DNA of 64,000 nucleotides from Aquificaceae bacterium (GTDB taxonomy: Bacteria; Aquificota; Aquificia; Aquificales; Aquificaceae), in assembly GCA_037481935.1 (NCBI GenBank), contig JBBFKQ010000002.1, positions 124,001-188,000 on the forward strand. Reading direction: 5' to 3'. Shown here piece after piece: positions 15,153 through 24,584 of the stretch (the stretch's first letter is position 1; each line of letters begins with the position of its first letter). The position numbers were made by a program, and so were the translations under genes. The notes beneath the pieces were generated by a model. It worked only from the letters and a program-made list of their open reading frames with translations. It did not search any database and had not been told where the DNA came from.

Positions 15153-16260
15153 CAGGGTAAGTCCTTTTATAGTTATGGACATCCTCAAGGAGGCTCAGAA
15201 CATAGGGGATGTAGTCCATATGGAAATAGGCGAGCCAGACCTTGAACCTCCACCCGGTGCAGTAGAGGCTCTTGAGAGGGCTGTGAGGGAAAAGAGATAC
15301 TTCTACACACCAAGCCTCGGCCTATGGGAACTCAGGGAACGCGTAGCCCGGCACTATTACGAATACTATCATGTTGACGTATCCCCATCAAGAGTTATCA
15401 TAACAACGGGCACATCAGGAGCCTTTCTTGTGGCCTATGCCATACTTATGAACGCAGGAGAAAAGGTTGTGCTTTCTGACCCTTCCTACCCCTGCTACAA
15501 GAACTTTGCTCATGTGCTGGACATAGAGCCCCTTTTTGTAAGGGTAGACAGAAGCACAAGGTATCAGATAGTCCCCGACCAGTTAAAAGACCTCCAGGAC
15601 TTTACTGCTGTCCATATATCCTCTCCTGCAAACCCCACTGGCACACTCTATGAGGAGGATAATCTGAAGGCACTTGTAGAATACTGTGAGGAGAGGGGTA
15701 AATACTTCATATCGGATGAGATATACCATGGTCTTGTTTATGATAGAAAGGAAAAAACCGCCCTTGAATTCAGCCAGAAGGCTATAGTTATAAATGGGTT
15801 TTCAAAGGCTTTCTGCATGCCTGGCTTCAGGCTTGGCTGGATGATACTCCCTGATGAAGATATGGTAAGAAGGGCAGAGCTGGTTATACAGAACCTCTAC
15901 ATATCTGCCCCAGTTCTGAGCCAGTATGCTGCCCTGGAAGCTTTTGACTATGACTATCTGAGAAGGGTCAGGGATGTTTACAGGGAGAGAAGGGATTTTC
16001 TTTACGCGGATTTAAGGGATTTACTTGATATTGATGCATATCCCGATGGTGCCTTCTACATCTGGGCGAGCGTAGAAAAGTATGGACTTGATGGCTACAG
16101 CCTGTCGCAGGAGCTTTTGAGAAAGGCAAGGGTTGCAGTTACGCCGGGTATAGATTTTGGAACCAACAACACAGATAGATACATAAGGATATCCTTTGCA
16201 AAGGATGGAGGCACCCTCAGAGAGGGTGCCAGAAGGATAAGGGATTACTTTATGAGATAG
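15139..16260 (+). CDS. PLP-dependent class I/II aminotransferase, copy 2
   Basis: Identical 373-residue protein to the one at 12869-13990 (Schiff-base K223). It lacks the flgJ promoter and the complete flgJ gene upstream. Its transcription would have to come from within the first copy or from sequence created at the junction. If both copies are expressed, gene dosage is doubled. Confidence 0.9.
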   Translation: MGRLDRVSPFIVMDILKEAQNIGDVVHMEIGEPDLEPPPGAVEALERAVREKRYFYTPSLGLWELRERVARHYYEYYHVDVSPSRVIITTGTSGAFLVAYAILMNAGEKVVLSDPSYPCYKNFAHVLDIEPLFVRVDRSTRYQIVPDQLKDLQDFTAVHISSPANPTGTLYEEDNLKALVEYCEERGKYFISDEIYHGLVYDRKEKTALEFSQKAIVINGFSKAFCMPGFRLGWMILPDEDMVRRAELVIQNLYISAPVLSQYAALEAFDYDYLRRVRDVYRERRDFLYADLRDLLDIDAYPDGAFYIWASVEKYGLDGYSLSQELLRKARVAVTPGIDFGTNNTDRYIRISFAKDGGTLREGARRIRDYFMR

Positions 16261-16907
16261 ATTCTCACAGCCCTCTGCTGCGCATGTTTTGGACCCAGAA
16301 GGTCTGCCACCTCCTTACCGTAAGAGGCTATTCTCATTCTTCCAATGTCTACTCCCTTCTTTGCAAGATAGCTGGCAACCATCTGCGCCCTCCACATGGA
16401 TAGGTTGAAGTTATACCTGCTGCTTCCCCTTGTGTCTGCAAAACCTACTATAAGCACCTCTCTGCTATCGCCTCTTAGCTTTTCCACCATATCGTCAAGT
16501 TTTTTGGCTTCAGACTTCTTTATGTTGAACCTGTCAAAATCAAAGAAAACCACTCCTACTTCCTCCAGCTGCCATCTGTAGGGACCAACTCCATCTTCTC
16601 TTTTGGGTGCAGGTGCTGGCCTCTGTTCAAGAGCCCTTATCCTTTTTTCGTGGTCTTCAGCCACACCCTCCAGCTTCTTAACCCTTCCTTCAAGGTCTCC
16701 AACCTTCCTGTTTGCCTCTTCTGCCTTTTTGTTTGCCTCTTCTGCCAGCTTCTTGCTCTCAACTATTGCATCAAAATATCCCTTGTAGCACTTGTCCAAC
16801 ATGTATTTAGAGAAAACCTCTTGAGGACTTCCGCAGGGGTCCATGGGCTTCTGTTGGGCAAATACAACTCCGGAGAAAAGAGCTACAGCAAGAACTGCCT
16901 TTCTCAT
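16245..16907 (-). CDS. OmpA/Pal-like outer membrane protein, copy 2
   Basis: Identical 220-residue protein to copy 1, with the same signal peptide, coiled coil and OmpA domain. This is the copy with its ancestral upstream neighbour, moxR, transcribed in the same direction 59 nt before it. It has its own leader and AGGAGGTGG site. Confidence 0.9.
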   Translation of the reverse strand: MRKAVLAVALFSGVVFAQQKPMDPCGSPQEVFSKYMLDKCYKGYFDAIVESKKLAEEANKKAEEANRKVGDLEGRVKKLEGVAEDHEKRIRALEQRPAPAPKREDGVGPYRWQLEEVGVVFFDFDRFNIKKSEAKKLDDMVEKLRGDSREVLIVGFADTRGSSRYNFNLSMWRAQMVASYLAKKGVDIGRMRIASYGKEVADLLGPKHAQQRAVRIYLIK

Positions 16908-16937
16908 GTTTCCACCTCCTTTCCTTGACTTGTATAT

Positions 16938-16943
16938 ATTATA
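16938..16943 (-). promoter_or_regulatory. -10 of the OmpA-like gene, copy 2
   Basis: TATAAT on the minus strand in the moxR/OmpA-like gap, 30 nt before ATG 16907. No convincing -35 is present at 17 nt. Confidence 0.55.
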
Positions 16944-16966
16944 CATCGCTCTTTATGAAAAAATTG

Positions 16967-17878
16967 TTAAGTTTTAAAGGAAGCTCTGAGTTTTTCAACT
17001 ATACTCCTCATGATTTCGTCCGCCTGCTCCCCCTCTCGTGTTATTATCCTGTGAGAAAGGCATAGTGGGGCAAGTTCAAGAATGTCCTCTGGAACAACGA
17101 AATCTCTGTCCCTTGTGAAGGCCATCGCCTTGGCGCAGTTTATGAGGTGCATGAGACCCCTCGTGGATACACCGAGCAGTATCCCAGGGTGCTGCCTGGT
17201 GGCATGGGCTATTTCCACCGCAAGGTGGGCAACTTCTGGAGAAACGTAGAACTTTCTTATACTTTCCATGACAGAGGCTAGGTCCTGAAGCTTTACCACC
17301 GGTTTTAACCTTTCAACTTTTTCAAGGGGATTTTCTCCCCTCAATATCTGGGCCTCCGTTTCCATGTCTGGGTATCCGAGGCTCAGCCTCATGCTGAACC
17401 TGTCAAGCTGGGATTCTGGAAGAGGATAAGTGCCGTGCTGTTCCACAGGGTTCTGGGTTGCTATAACGAAGAAGGGCTGTGGAAGCTCGTGGGTTACGCC
17501 ATCCACGGAGACCTTCCCCTCTGCCATGGCTTCCAAAAGGGCACTCTGGGTTTTGGGTGTAGCCCTGTTTATCTCATCTGCAAGTATGAGGTTGTTGAAT
17601 ATGGGCCCTTTCTTGAAAACAAAGGACTTTTTTGACTGATCGTAGAGACTCACTCCAAGTATGTCTGAAGGAAGAAGGTCGCTTGTGAACTGAATCCTTG
17701 CAAAGGAAAGACCCAGAACTCTTGCCATTGAAAGGGCAAGGGTTGTTTTCCCCACACCTGGCACATCCTCCAAAAGAAGATGCCCTCCAGAAAGGAGGCA
17801 TATGAGGGAGTAGTTCACTACCTCGTCCTTCCCCTTCAGCACCCTCTTTATTTCTGATACAACTGTTTCAAGTTCCAT
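16967..17878 (-). CDS. MoxR-family AAA+ ATPase (intact copy)
   Basis: 303 residues. Walker A is EDVPGVGKTT, Walker B is ILADEINRA, sensor 1 is VIATQNPVEQHGTYPLPESQLDRF (the MoxR signature), and a C-terminal lid with TRGLMHLINCAKAMA follows. MoxR ATPases act as chaperones for metal-centre or envelope-complex assembly, usually beside a DUF58/VWA partner. None is in view here, where the neighbour is an OmpA-like gene. ATG 17878 was chosen because TATAAT lies 9 nt upstream. A longer frame beginning at 17920 would overlap the rimP start. Confidence 0.9.
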   Translation of the reverse strand: MELETVVSEIKRVLKGKDEVVNYSLICLLSGGHLLLEDVPGVGKTTLALSMARVLGLSFARIQFTSDLLPSDILGVSLYDQSKKSFVFKKGPIFNNLILADEINRATPKTQSALLEAMAEGKVSVDGVTHELPQPFFVIATQNPVEQHGTYPLPESQLDRFSMRLSLGYPDMETEAQILRGENPLEKVERLKPVVKLQDLASVMESIRKFYVSPEVAHLAVEIAHATRQHPGILLGVSTRGLMHLINCAKAMAFTRDRDFVVPEDILELAPLCLSHRIITREGEQADEIMRSIVEKLRASFKT

Positions 17879-17887
17879 ACTCAGAAC

Positions 17888-17905
17888 ATTATACAGTGCT
17901 ATAAT
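17888..17905. promoter_or_regulatory. Divergent -10 elements for moxR and rimP
   Basis: The minus-strand TATAAT (17893-17888) ends 9 nt before the moxR ATG. The plus-strand TATAAT (17900-17905) ends 9 nt before the rimP ATG. Neither gene has a Shine-Dalgarno sequence in that interval, so transcripts probably start at or next to the start codons. Confidence 0.6.
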
Positions 17906-17914
17906 TGTAAAACC

Positions 17915-18388
17915 ATGCATTTGCAGGAAAAGTTGATAGCGGAAAGAGTGAAGGAGCTTGTGGAGCCAATAGTGAGAAACATGGGTTACAGACTTTTCGA
18001 TGTGGAGTTCAGGTCTGAGAGGGGATGGGTGCTCAGAATAATACTTGATAAGGAAGGAGGCATAACCCTTGGGGACTGCGAGGAGGTAAGCAAAAGAATA
18101 AGCGCCCTGCTGGATGTGGAGGATATAATACCTGTTTCCTATGTGCTTGAGGTATCCTCACCCGGGCTGACAAGAGAGCTAACAAAACCTTCACACTTTG
18201 AGTTCTTTCAGGGAAGGCTCATAAGGGTGGTTCTCAGAGAACCTGTGGAAGGAAAGAGAGAGTTCAGGGGATACATAGAGGAGATTAGAGAAGGCATCCT
18301 TCGGCTCAAGGAAAAGGATACGGGTAAAGAATACCACATTCCCCTCTCCATCATCGCCAGAGCCAACCTGGAGCTTGAAAGATGGTAA
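17915..18388 (+). CDS. rimP: Ribosome maturation factor RimP
   Basis: 157 residues, the usual length. The N-terminal alpha/beta domain contains VEPIVRNMGYRLFDVEF and LRIILDKEGGITLGDCEEVSKRIS. The family motif YVLEVSSPGLTRELT follows, then a C-terminal SH3-like barrel. RimP binds the 30S subunit during maturation. It heads the rimP-nusA-methyltransferase operon, overlapping nusA by 7 nt. In many bacteria infB follows nusA; here it does not. Confidence 0.92.
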   Translation: MHLQEKLIAERVKELVEPIVRNMGYRLFDVEFRSERGWVLRIILDKEGGITLGDCEEVSKRISALLDVEDIIPVSYVLEVSSPGLTRELTKPSHFEFFQGRLIRVVLREPVEGKREFRGYIEEIREGILRLKEKDTGKEYHIPLSIIARANLELERW

Positions 18389-19365
18389 AAAACCTCAAGA
18401 AGCTCATAGAACAGGTGGCAAAGGATAAGAACCTTCCTGAATGGGTTGTAGAGAAGTCTCTTAAGAACGCCATAGCACTCGCCATAAAAAGGGACAGGAG
18501 GATAAAGGAAGAGCTTGAAGTGCACCTTGAGGATGACCAGATAAAGGTATGCATAGTGAGAAGGAAAAACGGTGAGCTGGCAAAGTTTCCTCTGGACATA
18601 TCAACAGAGGATGTGAACAGAATTGCCGCCCACGCAGCAAAAGAGGAGTTTCTGAAAGAGCTGGAAAAGGCGGAGGAGGAGAGGGGATACCTTGAATACC
18701 TTGAAAGAGAGGGAGAGATAGTGTTTGGCATAGTGAGGAGGGTAACGGATGAAGGAGAGGTTATAGTGGACCTGGGTAAGGTGGTGGGGATACTTCCACC
18801 AAGGGAACAGATAAGGAAAGAGGAATACAAGCAGGGGAGCAGACTCAAAGCCCTGCTTCTCAGCGTGAGAGAAAAAAAGGGAAGGTACGAAATTATACTG
18901 TCAAGGACGCATCCCAGATTTCTCAAAAAGCTCATAGAACATGAGGTGCCGGAGGTTGCCAGAGGTGATGTGGTCATAAAAGCCATAGTTAGAGAGCCGG
19001 GAGAGAGGGCAAAGGTGCTCGTGCACTCCGAAGACCCCAAGATTGACCCCGTGGGTGTTATAGTGGGTATAAGAGGTTCAAGAATAGCCCCCATATCTGA
19101 GGAGCTTTCTGGTGAAAAGATAGACATAATAAGATGGACCTCCGATGAGGAGGAACTTATAAAGAGAAGCATATCCCCCGCTCCTGTGTCAAGGATAAGG
19201 CTTGACAGAAAGAACAAAAGGGCGGAGGTAGCGGTGCCTAAAGAAAAGCTGTCCCTTGCCATAGGTAAGTATGGTGTAAATGTCAAACTGGCAAACAGAC
19301 TTACGGGCTGGCATATAGATGTGATGTCTGAGGAAGACTTTGAAGCCCTGATGAAACTTACATGA
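18382..19365 (+). CDS. nusA: Transcription elongation/termination factor NusA
   Basis: 327 residues, the short form lacking the C-terminal acidic repeats of enterobacteria. The N-terminal RNA-polymerase-binding domain begins KNLKKLIEQVAKDK. An S1 domain (GIVRRVTDEGEVIVDLGKVVGILP) and KH1/KH2 domains (VGVIVGIRGSRI and LSLAIGKYGVNVKLANRLTGW) follow. It binds the polymerase and nascent RNA to control pausing, termination and rRNA antitermination. NusB, a partner in rRNA antitermination, is encoded at 57.7 kb. Confidence 0.95.
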   Translation: MVKNLKKLIEQVAKDKNLPEWVVEKSLKNAIALAIKRDRRIKEELEVHLEDDQIKVCIVRRKNGELAKFPLDISTEDVNRIAAHAAKEEFLKELEKAEEERGYLEYLEREGEIVFGIVRRVTDEGEVIVDLGKVVGILPPREQIRKEEYKQGSRLKALLLSVREKKGRYEIILSRTHPRFLKKLIEHEVPEVARGDVVIKAIVREPGERAKVLVHSEDPKIDPVGVIVGIRGSRIAPISEELSGEKIDIIRWTSDEEELIKRSISPAPVSRIRLDRKNKRAEVAVPKEKLSLAIGKYGVNVKLANRLTGWHIDVMSEEDFEALMKLT

Positions 19366-20612
19366 ACTCTCAGGAAGGTCTATACATAAAAAAGCTCGTC
19401 TACGGTGGTTATGGTCTTGCACAGAAGGAGGGCAAAAATGTTCTCGTGGACTATGCCCTTCCTGGAGAGATAGTGGATGTTCAGAGCCTTCAGGAAAAGA
19501 AGGACTATTCTCTTGCAAGGGTGAAGAAGGTGATAATGCCCTCCTCTGCCAGGAGAGAACCACCATGCCCTTATTTTGGGACCTGCGGAGGCTGTCAGCT
19601 CCAGCATATGGAATATTCAGCTCAGATAAAGTCAAAGGAAGAGATACTTCTTGAAACACTGAGTAGGATTGGAAAGCTGAAGGTAAGTAAGCTTGAACCT
19701 TCCCTCTTTTCTGAAGAGTTTGCATACAGGGTCAGGGTCCAGTTCAAAGTTTCCGGTGGAAAGCTGGGATTCTTTGAGAGAAGGAGCTACAGACTTGTGG
19801 AGATAGAGAAGTGCCTTGTGGCGCATCCTGCTATCAACGAGCTTATTCCGTCCCTGAAGGAGCTTGCGGTCAGGCTTGATGGTCTTAAGGAAATACATGT
19901 GCTTTACTCCCCGCAGGAGGGAGAGGCCCTCCTCAAGCTCCTTTCAGAGAAAAGCTTTCCAAGAGAAAGGCTTAAAAAGCTTACAGAAACCACGCTTCCC
20001 AAGAAAGTTGTTGGCGTTTGTCTTTACAGAGAACACAGGTTGCATACCATCGGCAGAGATTTTACCTTTGTAAGGATTGGTCCCTACAGATACAGGGTAA
20101 GTATGGACTCCTTCCTTCAGGTGAACCATCTTCTCTGGGAAGCCTTTGTGAATTCTGCCCTTCCCGGAGAGAGGTTCGACAGGGTGCTTGAGCTACACTG
20201 TGGAATAGGCTTTTTTAGCCTTTTCCTTGCTGGCAGGTCCGACTTTGTCCTCTCCTACGACACAAGCAGGTCTGCCATAAGAGATGCAGAGTATAACGCC
20301 AGAATCAACTCTGTTAGCAATGTGAGCTTTCAGCAGGAAAGCAGTATGGAAGCCCTCAAAAGACATGCAGGAGAAGCCATAGACCTTCTTTTCCTTGACC
20401 CACCGCGGTCAGGACTTTCCGATGGCGAGACAAAGCTTATTCTTAAGAACAGTCCCCGAGAAATTGTATATGTCTCATGTGAGCCCACAACCCTCGCTAG
20501 AGACCTGAAGGTTCTGGTAAAGGGTGGATACAGACTGACGAGCCTGAGGATGGTTGATAACTTTCCCAATACCTATCATATTGAAGCAATAGCTCATCTG
20601 AGGCTGGAGTAA
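19362..20612 (+). CDS. 23S rRNA (uracil-5-)-methyltransferase, RlmD/RumA family
   Basis: 416 residues. An N-terminal TRAM-like segment (KKLVYGGYGLAQKEGKNVLVDYALPGE) is followed by the cysteine cluster for a 4Fe-4S centre (CPYFGTCGGCQLQHM). The C-terminal SAM methyltransferase domain has LELHCGIGFFSLFLA, the DPPRSG catalytic loop region, and YVSCEPTTLARDL with the nucleophilic cysteine. Family members make m5U in 23S rRNA (RlmC/RlmD) or tRNA (TrmA); the 4Fe-4S motif favours an rRNA enzyme, exact site unknown. The start overlaps nusA by ATGA. Confidence 0.88.
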   Translation: MNSQEGLYIKKLVYGGYGLAQKEGKNVLVDYALPGEIVDVQSLQEKKDYSLARVKKVIMPSSARREPPCPYFGTCGGCQLQHMEYSAQIKSKEEILLETLSRIGKLKVSKLEPSLFSEEFAYRVRVQFKVSGGKLGFFERRSYRLVEIEKCLVAHPAINELIPSLKELAVRLDGLKEIHVLYSPQEGEALLKLLSEKSFPRERLKKLTETTLPKKVVGVCLYREHRLHTIGRDFTFVRIGPYRYRVSMDSFLQVNHLLWEAFVNSALPGERFDRVLELHCGIGFFSLFLAGRSDFVLSYDTSRSAIRDAEYNARINSVSNVSFQQESSMEALKRHAGEAIDLLFLDPPRSGLSDGETKLILKNSPREIVYVSCEPTTLARDLKVLVKGGYRLTSLRMVDNFPNTYHIEAIAHLRLE

Positions 20613-20719
20613 TGCACCTCAGAAGGGTTTTCATGGAAGAACCCGTACTAAGGATACTTGACAGAAGTCTGGATTTTTCAAGTATCTCTGAACTTGCCAC
20701 CTGCTGTGTATGGTCATAA
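20612..20719 (+). CDS. Possible 35-residue ORF coupled to the methyltransferase stop
   Basis: The TAA stop of the methyltransferase shares its last A with an ATG (TAATG), opening a 35-codon frame (MHLRRVFMEEPVLRILDRSL, ending in ATCCVWS). The arrangement would allow re-initiation. It has no recognised domain and may be a chance or decayed frame in the 154-nt gap before nrdA. Only its position supports it. Confidence 0.22.
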   Translation: MHLRRVFMEEPVLRILDRSLDFSSISELATCCVWS

Positions 20720-20744
20720 ACTAAAATTCTTACTATCAGAAGAG

Positions 20745-20750
20745 TATAAA
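20745..20750 (+). promoter_or_regulatory. Possible -10 for nrdA
   Basis: TATAAA, 16 nt before the nrdA ATG, is followed directly by the AGGAGG site. A TAAAAT at 20722-20727 is an alternative. No NrdR-box pair was recognised. Confidence 0.3.
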
Positions 20751-20766
20751 AAAAGGAGGTAAACCC

Positions 20767-23058
20767 ATGCACGTCCTCAAAAGGAGCGGAAAGAAGGAGT
20801 CTCTGGACATTTCCAAGATTCGTATAGTCATAGATTTTGCGTGTGCAGGTATAGACGTGGACCCTATGGAGCTGGAGCTGGATGCTCAGATACAGTTCAG
20901 GGACGGCATAAGCACAAAGGAGATACAGCAGCTCCTTATAAGGACAGCAGCAGAAAAGGTTTCACCTCAGACTCCTCAGTGGCAGTATGTGGCGGCAAGG
21001 CTCCTTCTTTACGACCTTTACAAGGATGTGGGGCATCTCAGGGGTTATAAGGTAAAGGACAAGATAAACGGTAAATACAAACCTTACAACCCGGAGAGTT
21101 TCTACAGGCTTGTAAAAACCTACGCGGAAAGGGGAATATATGGAGATTATCTTATCAGGGAATACACAGAAGAGGACTTTAACCAGCTCGCCAGATATAT
21201 AGACCCAGACAGGGACCTGCTTTTTACCTACACAGGAATAAAGGTGCTTGCAGACAGGTATCTGGTGAGGGATGAGGATGGAAACATAATAGAGCTTCCT
21301 CAGGAGATGTATATGCTAATAGCCATGACCCTCGCTCTTCCCGAGAAAAGGGAAGATAGACTCGGCTATGCAAAACTCTTCTATGACCTTATGAGCAGAC
21401 ATGAAGTATCTCTTGCCACCCCTACTCTGATGAACGCCAGAAGAACCCACACACAGCTGAGCTCCTGCTTTGTGCTTACGGTGGATGACGACTTGTATGA
21501 CATTTTTGACAACGTGCAGAAGGCTGGTCAGATTTCCAAGTTTGCAGGTGGTCTTGGCATATACCTTGGAAAGATAAGGGCAACGGGCGCTCCCATAAGG
21601 AAGTTCAAGGGGGCAAGCTCTGGCGTCCTTCCGGTGGTCAAAATTCTCAACGATGTGATGATATATGTGGACCAGCTCGGGATGAGAAAGGGTTCTGCAA
21701 GTATAACCCTTGACATATGGCACAAGGACATACTGGAATTTCTTGAAGTAAAGACCAACGTGGGCGATGAGAGGAAAAAGGCTCACGACATACATCCGGC
21801 TATAGCCATACCCGACCTATTTATGAAAAGGCTTAAGGCAAGGCAGAAGTGGACCCTTATTGACCCCTACTACTGCAAGAATGTAAAGGATGGCAAAAAC
21901 CTTGAGGACCTCTACGGAGAAGAGTTTGAGGAGCTATACGAGAGGCTGGAAAGGGAGGTTCCATCCAACGCAAAGAAGGAAGTGGACGCCTTTGAGCTCT
22001 GGAAGAGGCTTCTGACCGTTGTCTTTGAAACGGGGGAGCCCTATATCTTTTTCAGGGATACCGCAAACAGACTTAACCCCAACAAACACTGCGGAATGGT
22101 ATACAGCTCTAATTTATGCCATGAAATAGTGCAGAACATGTCTGCAACCACGCACATAGAGGATACCCTGCAGGAGGATGGCACCATAGTCCACAGGAAA
22201 AGAGCCGGTGATGTAGTGGTCTGCAATCTGGGGTCTATAAACCTTGGAAAAGTCTACTCAAAGGAGGATATGGAAAGGGTGGTGCCGCTTCTTGTAAGGA
22301 TGCTGGACAATGTGATAAGCATAAACTTCTATGCAATAAAGGAGGCAGAGTGGACAAATCGCAGATACAGGTCCATAGGTATAGGCGTGAGCAACTACCA
22401 CTACTGCCTTGTAAAAAAGGGTATCCAGTGGGAGTCAGAGGAGCACCTTGAGTTTACAAAGGAGCTTTTTGAAAGAATAGCCTTCTACGCTATAAAGGGT
22501 TCCATGGAGCTGGCAAAGGAAAGGGGAGCATATCCCCTCTTTGAAGGTTCAGACTGGAGCAGGGGTGTATTCTTTGGAAGGTCTGCGGAGGAAAACAGGA
22601 GGATTTCAAAGAACGGTTTTGACTGGGTATCCCTTGCGGAAGAGGTCAAAAAGAACGGCATGAGAAACGCCTATCTGCTGGCAGTTATGCCCACGGGCTC
22701 CACCTCCCTCATAGTGGGTGCCACACCTTCCATAGACCCAATTTTTGCCAAGTTTTACAAAGAGGAAAACATGTCTGGCATCCTGCCTCAGGTGCCTCCA
22801 GAGATTGATAGATACTTCTGGCACTACAAGAGCGCCTACAGTATAGACCAGGAATGGGTCATAAGAGCGGCGGCTGCAAGGCAGAAGTGGATAGACCAGG
22901 CGCAGTCCCTTAACCTCTTCATAGACCCCGAGCAGATAGATGGTCCAAGGCTTTCAAGACTTTACGAACTTGCCTGGGAACTTGGACTCAAAACAGTTTA
23001 CTATACAAGGAGCAAGTCCATGACAGACATTGAAGAATGTGAAAGCTGCTCCACATGA
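20767..23058 (+). CDS. nrdA: Ribonucleotide reductase class I, catalytic subunit
   Basis: 763 residues, complete and without an intein. An N-terminal ATP-cone ([20 protein letters not shown]) gives allosteric control. The catalytic core has the LSSCFVL cysteine, the SSNLCHEIV active-site triad (Asn-Cys-Glu) and VCNLGSINL. The radical-transfer tyrosines are in TVYYTRSKS. The C-terminal swivel dithiol is C758-x2-C761, re-reduced by a thioredoxin-type protein. It makes dNDPs. Strong AGGAGGT site; nrdB follows after 11 nt with its own GGAGG. Confidence 0.95.
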   Translation: MHVLKRSGKKESLDISKIRIVIDFACAGIDVDPMELELDAQIQFRDGISTKEIQQLLIRTAAEKVSPQTPQWQYVAARLLLYDLYKDVGHLRGYKVKDKINGKYKPYNPESFYRLVKTYAERGIYGDYLIREYTEEDFNQLARYIDPDRDLLFTYTGIKVLADRYLVRDEDGNIIELPQEMYMLIAMTLALPEKREDRLGYAKLFYDLMSRHEVSLATPTLMNARRTHTQLSSCFVLTVDDDLYDIFDNVQKAGQISKFAGGLGIYLGKIRATGAPIRKFKGASSGVLPVVKILNDVMIYVDQLGMRKGSASITLDIWHKDILEFLEVKTNVGDERKKAHDIHPAIAIPDLFMKRLKARQKWTLIDPYYCKNVKDGKNLEDLYGEEFEELYERLEREVPSNAKKEVDAFELWKRLLTVVFETGEPYIFFRDTANRLNPNKHCGMVYSSNLCHEIVQNMSATTHIEDTLQEDGTIVHRKRAGDVVVCNLGSINLGKVYSKEDMERVVPLLVRMLDNVISINFYAIKEAEWTNRRYRSIGIGVSNYHYCLVKKGIQWESEEHLEFTKELFERIAFYAIKGSMELAKERGAYPLFEGSDWSRGVFFGRSAEENRRISKNGFDWVSLAEEVKKNGMRNAYLLAVMPTGSTSLIVGATPSIDPIFAKFYKEENMSGILPQVPPEIDRYFWHYKSAYSIDQEWVIRAAAARQKWIDQAQSLNLFIDPEQIDGPRLSRLYELAWELGLKTVYYTRSKSMTDIEECESCST

Positions 23059-23069
23059 GGAGGTAGAAG

Positions 23070-24098
23070 ATGGAAAGGACTATAATCTTCAATCCAGGAG
23101 GCGACAGAGAACCCTCAAAGCGAAGGATAGCCTTTGGCAATCCCACCAACATAATGGAGCTGAACAGCGTCAAGTATCAGTGGGCTTTTGACCTCTACAA
23201 GACAATGGGCTTTACCAACTTCTGGATTCCCGAAGAGATACCTATGAATGAGGACAGAAAACAGTATGAGAAGGAGCTATCCCAGTATGAGAAAAGAGCC
23301 TATGAGATGGTTCTCTCCTTCCTTATAGCCCTTGACTCCTATCAGGTGAACATGCTTAAAGAGTTTGCACGCTACATTACAGCACCTGAGCTTGTTATGG
23401 CTCTCACTTCCCAGGAGTTTCAGGAAGCACTTCACAGCTATTCTTACCAGTTTGTGCTTGAGAGCGTTGTGGACCCCAGGATTGCGGACGAGATATACAA
23501 CTACTGGAGGCAGGACCAGGTTCTTATGGAACGCAACAGGGTCATCGCAGAGCTATACAACGAGTTCATAAGAAAACCAACAGAAGAAAACTTCATAAAG
23601 GCAGTCTTCGGGAACTATGTGCTCGAGAGTCTGTATTTTTACTCTGGCTTTGCCTTCTTCTATACCCTGGGAAGGCAGGGGAAGATGAGGAATACGGTTC
23701 AGCAGATAAAGTATATCAACAGGGATGAACTTACGCATGTGACCCTCTTTAGAAACATCATCCTTACCCTCAGGGAAGAACAGCCAGAACTTTTTACGCC
23801 AGAGCTTGAAAAATGGGTCTATGAATTTTTCAGGTTTGCCACGGAAAAGGAGATAGAGTGGGGCAAATACGTGACCCAGAACCAGATACTTGGGCTGAAC
23901 GATTACCTGATAGACAGGTATATAAAGTATCTTTCCAACCTCAGGCTCACGCAGCTTGGCTACAAACCACTCTATCCGGAGGTTACAGACAACCCAATGA
24001 AATGGATAGACCAGTTCAGAACGATAAACGACACAAAAACCGACTTCTTCCAGGCAAAGCCACAGACCTATGCCAAAAGAAGCGAACTAAAGTGGTAG
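23070..24098 (+). CDS. nrdB: Ribonucleotide reductase class I, radical-generating subunit
   Basis: 342 residues, ferritin-like R2 fold. Metal ligands are visible in order: D in FLIALDSYQ, E and H in TSQEFQEALHSYSY (with the radical-site Tyr at the end of this motif), then a second set in the second half (E in AVFGNYVLESLYF, E and H in NRDELTHVTLF). It forms the dinuclear metal cofactor that starts catalysis in NrdA. The gene is uninterrupted. Its end overlaps the convergent folK by 12 bp. Confidence 0.95.
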   Translation: MERTIIFNPGGDREPSKRRIAFGNPTNIMELNSVKYQWAFDLYKTMGFTNFWIPEEIPMNEDRKQYEKELSQYEKRAYEMVLSFLIALDSYQVNMLKEFARYITAPELVMALTSQEFQEALHSYSYQFVLESVVDPRIADEIYNYWRQDQVLMERNRVIAELYNEFIRKPTEENFIKAVFGNYVLESLYFYSGFAFFYTLGRQGKMRNTVQQIKYINRDELTHVTLFRNIILTLREEQPELFTPELEKWVYEFFRFATEKEIEWGKYVTQNQILGLNDYLIDRYIKYLSNLRLTQLGYKPLYPEVTDNPMKWIDQFRTINDTKTDFFQAKPQTYAKRSELKW

Positions 24099-24575
24099 AA
24101 GACAGGCAAAGGGCTTCAGATTGTTTTCGAGCTTTTCTGCATAAGTCTGAAGCCTATCTCTCCTGAGAGGGTGAAGTAGGTTTGGGTTCAGCTCAAGAAG
24201 TGGGAAAAGGAAAAAATCCCTCTCTGTCAGGTAAAGATGCGGAACTCTCAGAAAGCTGAGCATCAGGATGTGGTTTTCATACAGCAGTATGTCAAGGTCT
24301 ATCTCCCTCGGTCCCCATCTTTCCCTTGGCTTCCTGCCAGTCTTCTGCTCAATTTCCTTCAAAACTTTAAGGAGGCCTATAGGTTCCAGCTTAGTTTCAA
24401 ACTCAAGGACGCCGTTTATAAACTCAGGCTGGTCTGTCTTGCCCCAGGGTTTGCTTATGTATAGGGTGGAGACTTTCAGGATAGAGCCATAGTCCTTCAA
24501 AAGCTCAAGGGCTTTCAGGATGTAAGAGAGCCTGTCCTCCACATTGCTGCCAAAGGCTATGTAGCACACGGGCAT
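24087..24575 (-). CDS. folK: 6-hydroxymethyl-7,8-dihydropterin pyrophosphokinase
   Basis: 162 residues. AFGSNVEDRLSYI (the GSN start), PEFINGVLEFET (the FxNxV motif) and RERWGPREIDLDILLYEN (the metal-binding GPRxIDLDIL motif) identify HPPK. It transfers pyrophosphate from ATP to the pterin in folate synthesis. It lies 9 nt downstream of fabG on the same strand. TATTAA, overlapping the fabG stop, is 9 nt before its ATG and could give it a separate start. Confidence 0.93.
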   Translation of the reverse strand: MPVCYIAFGSNVEDRLSYILKALELLKDYGSILKVSTLYISKPWGKTDQPEFINGVLEFETKLEPIGLLKVLKEIEQKTGRKPRERWGPREIDLDILLYENHILMLSFLRVPHLYLTERDFFLFPLLELNPNLLHPLRRDRLQTYAEKLENNLKPFACLLPL

Positions 24576-24584
24576 GGAAAAAGG

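Larger units (their letters stand above)
15076..17345. repeat. Tandem direct repeat, copy 2 (2,270 bp)
   Basis: Second copy of the unit described at 12806-15075. The left end is the novel junction. The right end runs into unique moxR sequence, so this copy keeps moxR intact, whereas copy 1 keeps flgJ intact. That is the pattern expected from a simple head-to-tail tandem duplication of one ancestral segment. Confidence 0.97.

Noticed and set aside
18351-19286. A 311-codon open frame on the minus strand
   Set aside because: It is exactly antisense to nusA, is Ser/Leu-rich with no domain, and has no ribosome-binding site. It is a composition shadow of nusA.
20767-24098. Inteins or introns in nrdA/nrdB
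   Set aside because: Ribonucleotide reductase genes often host them, but both frames here have normal length and continuous motifs.
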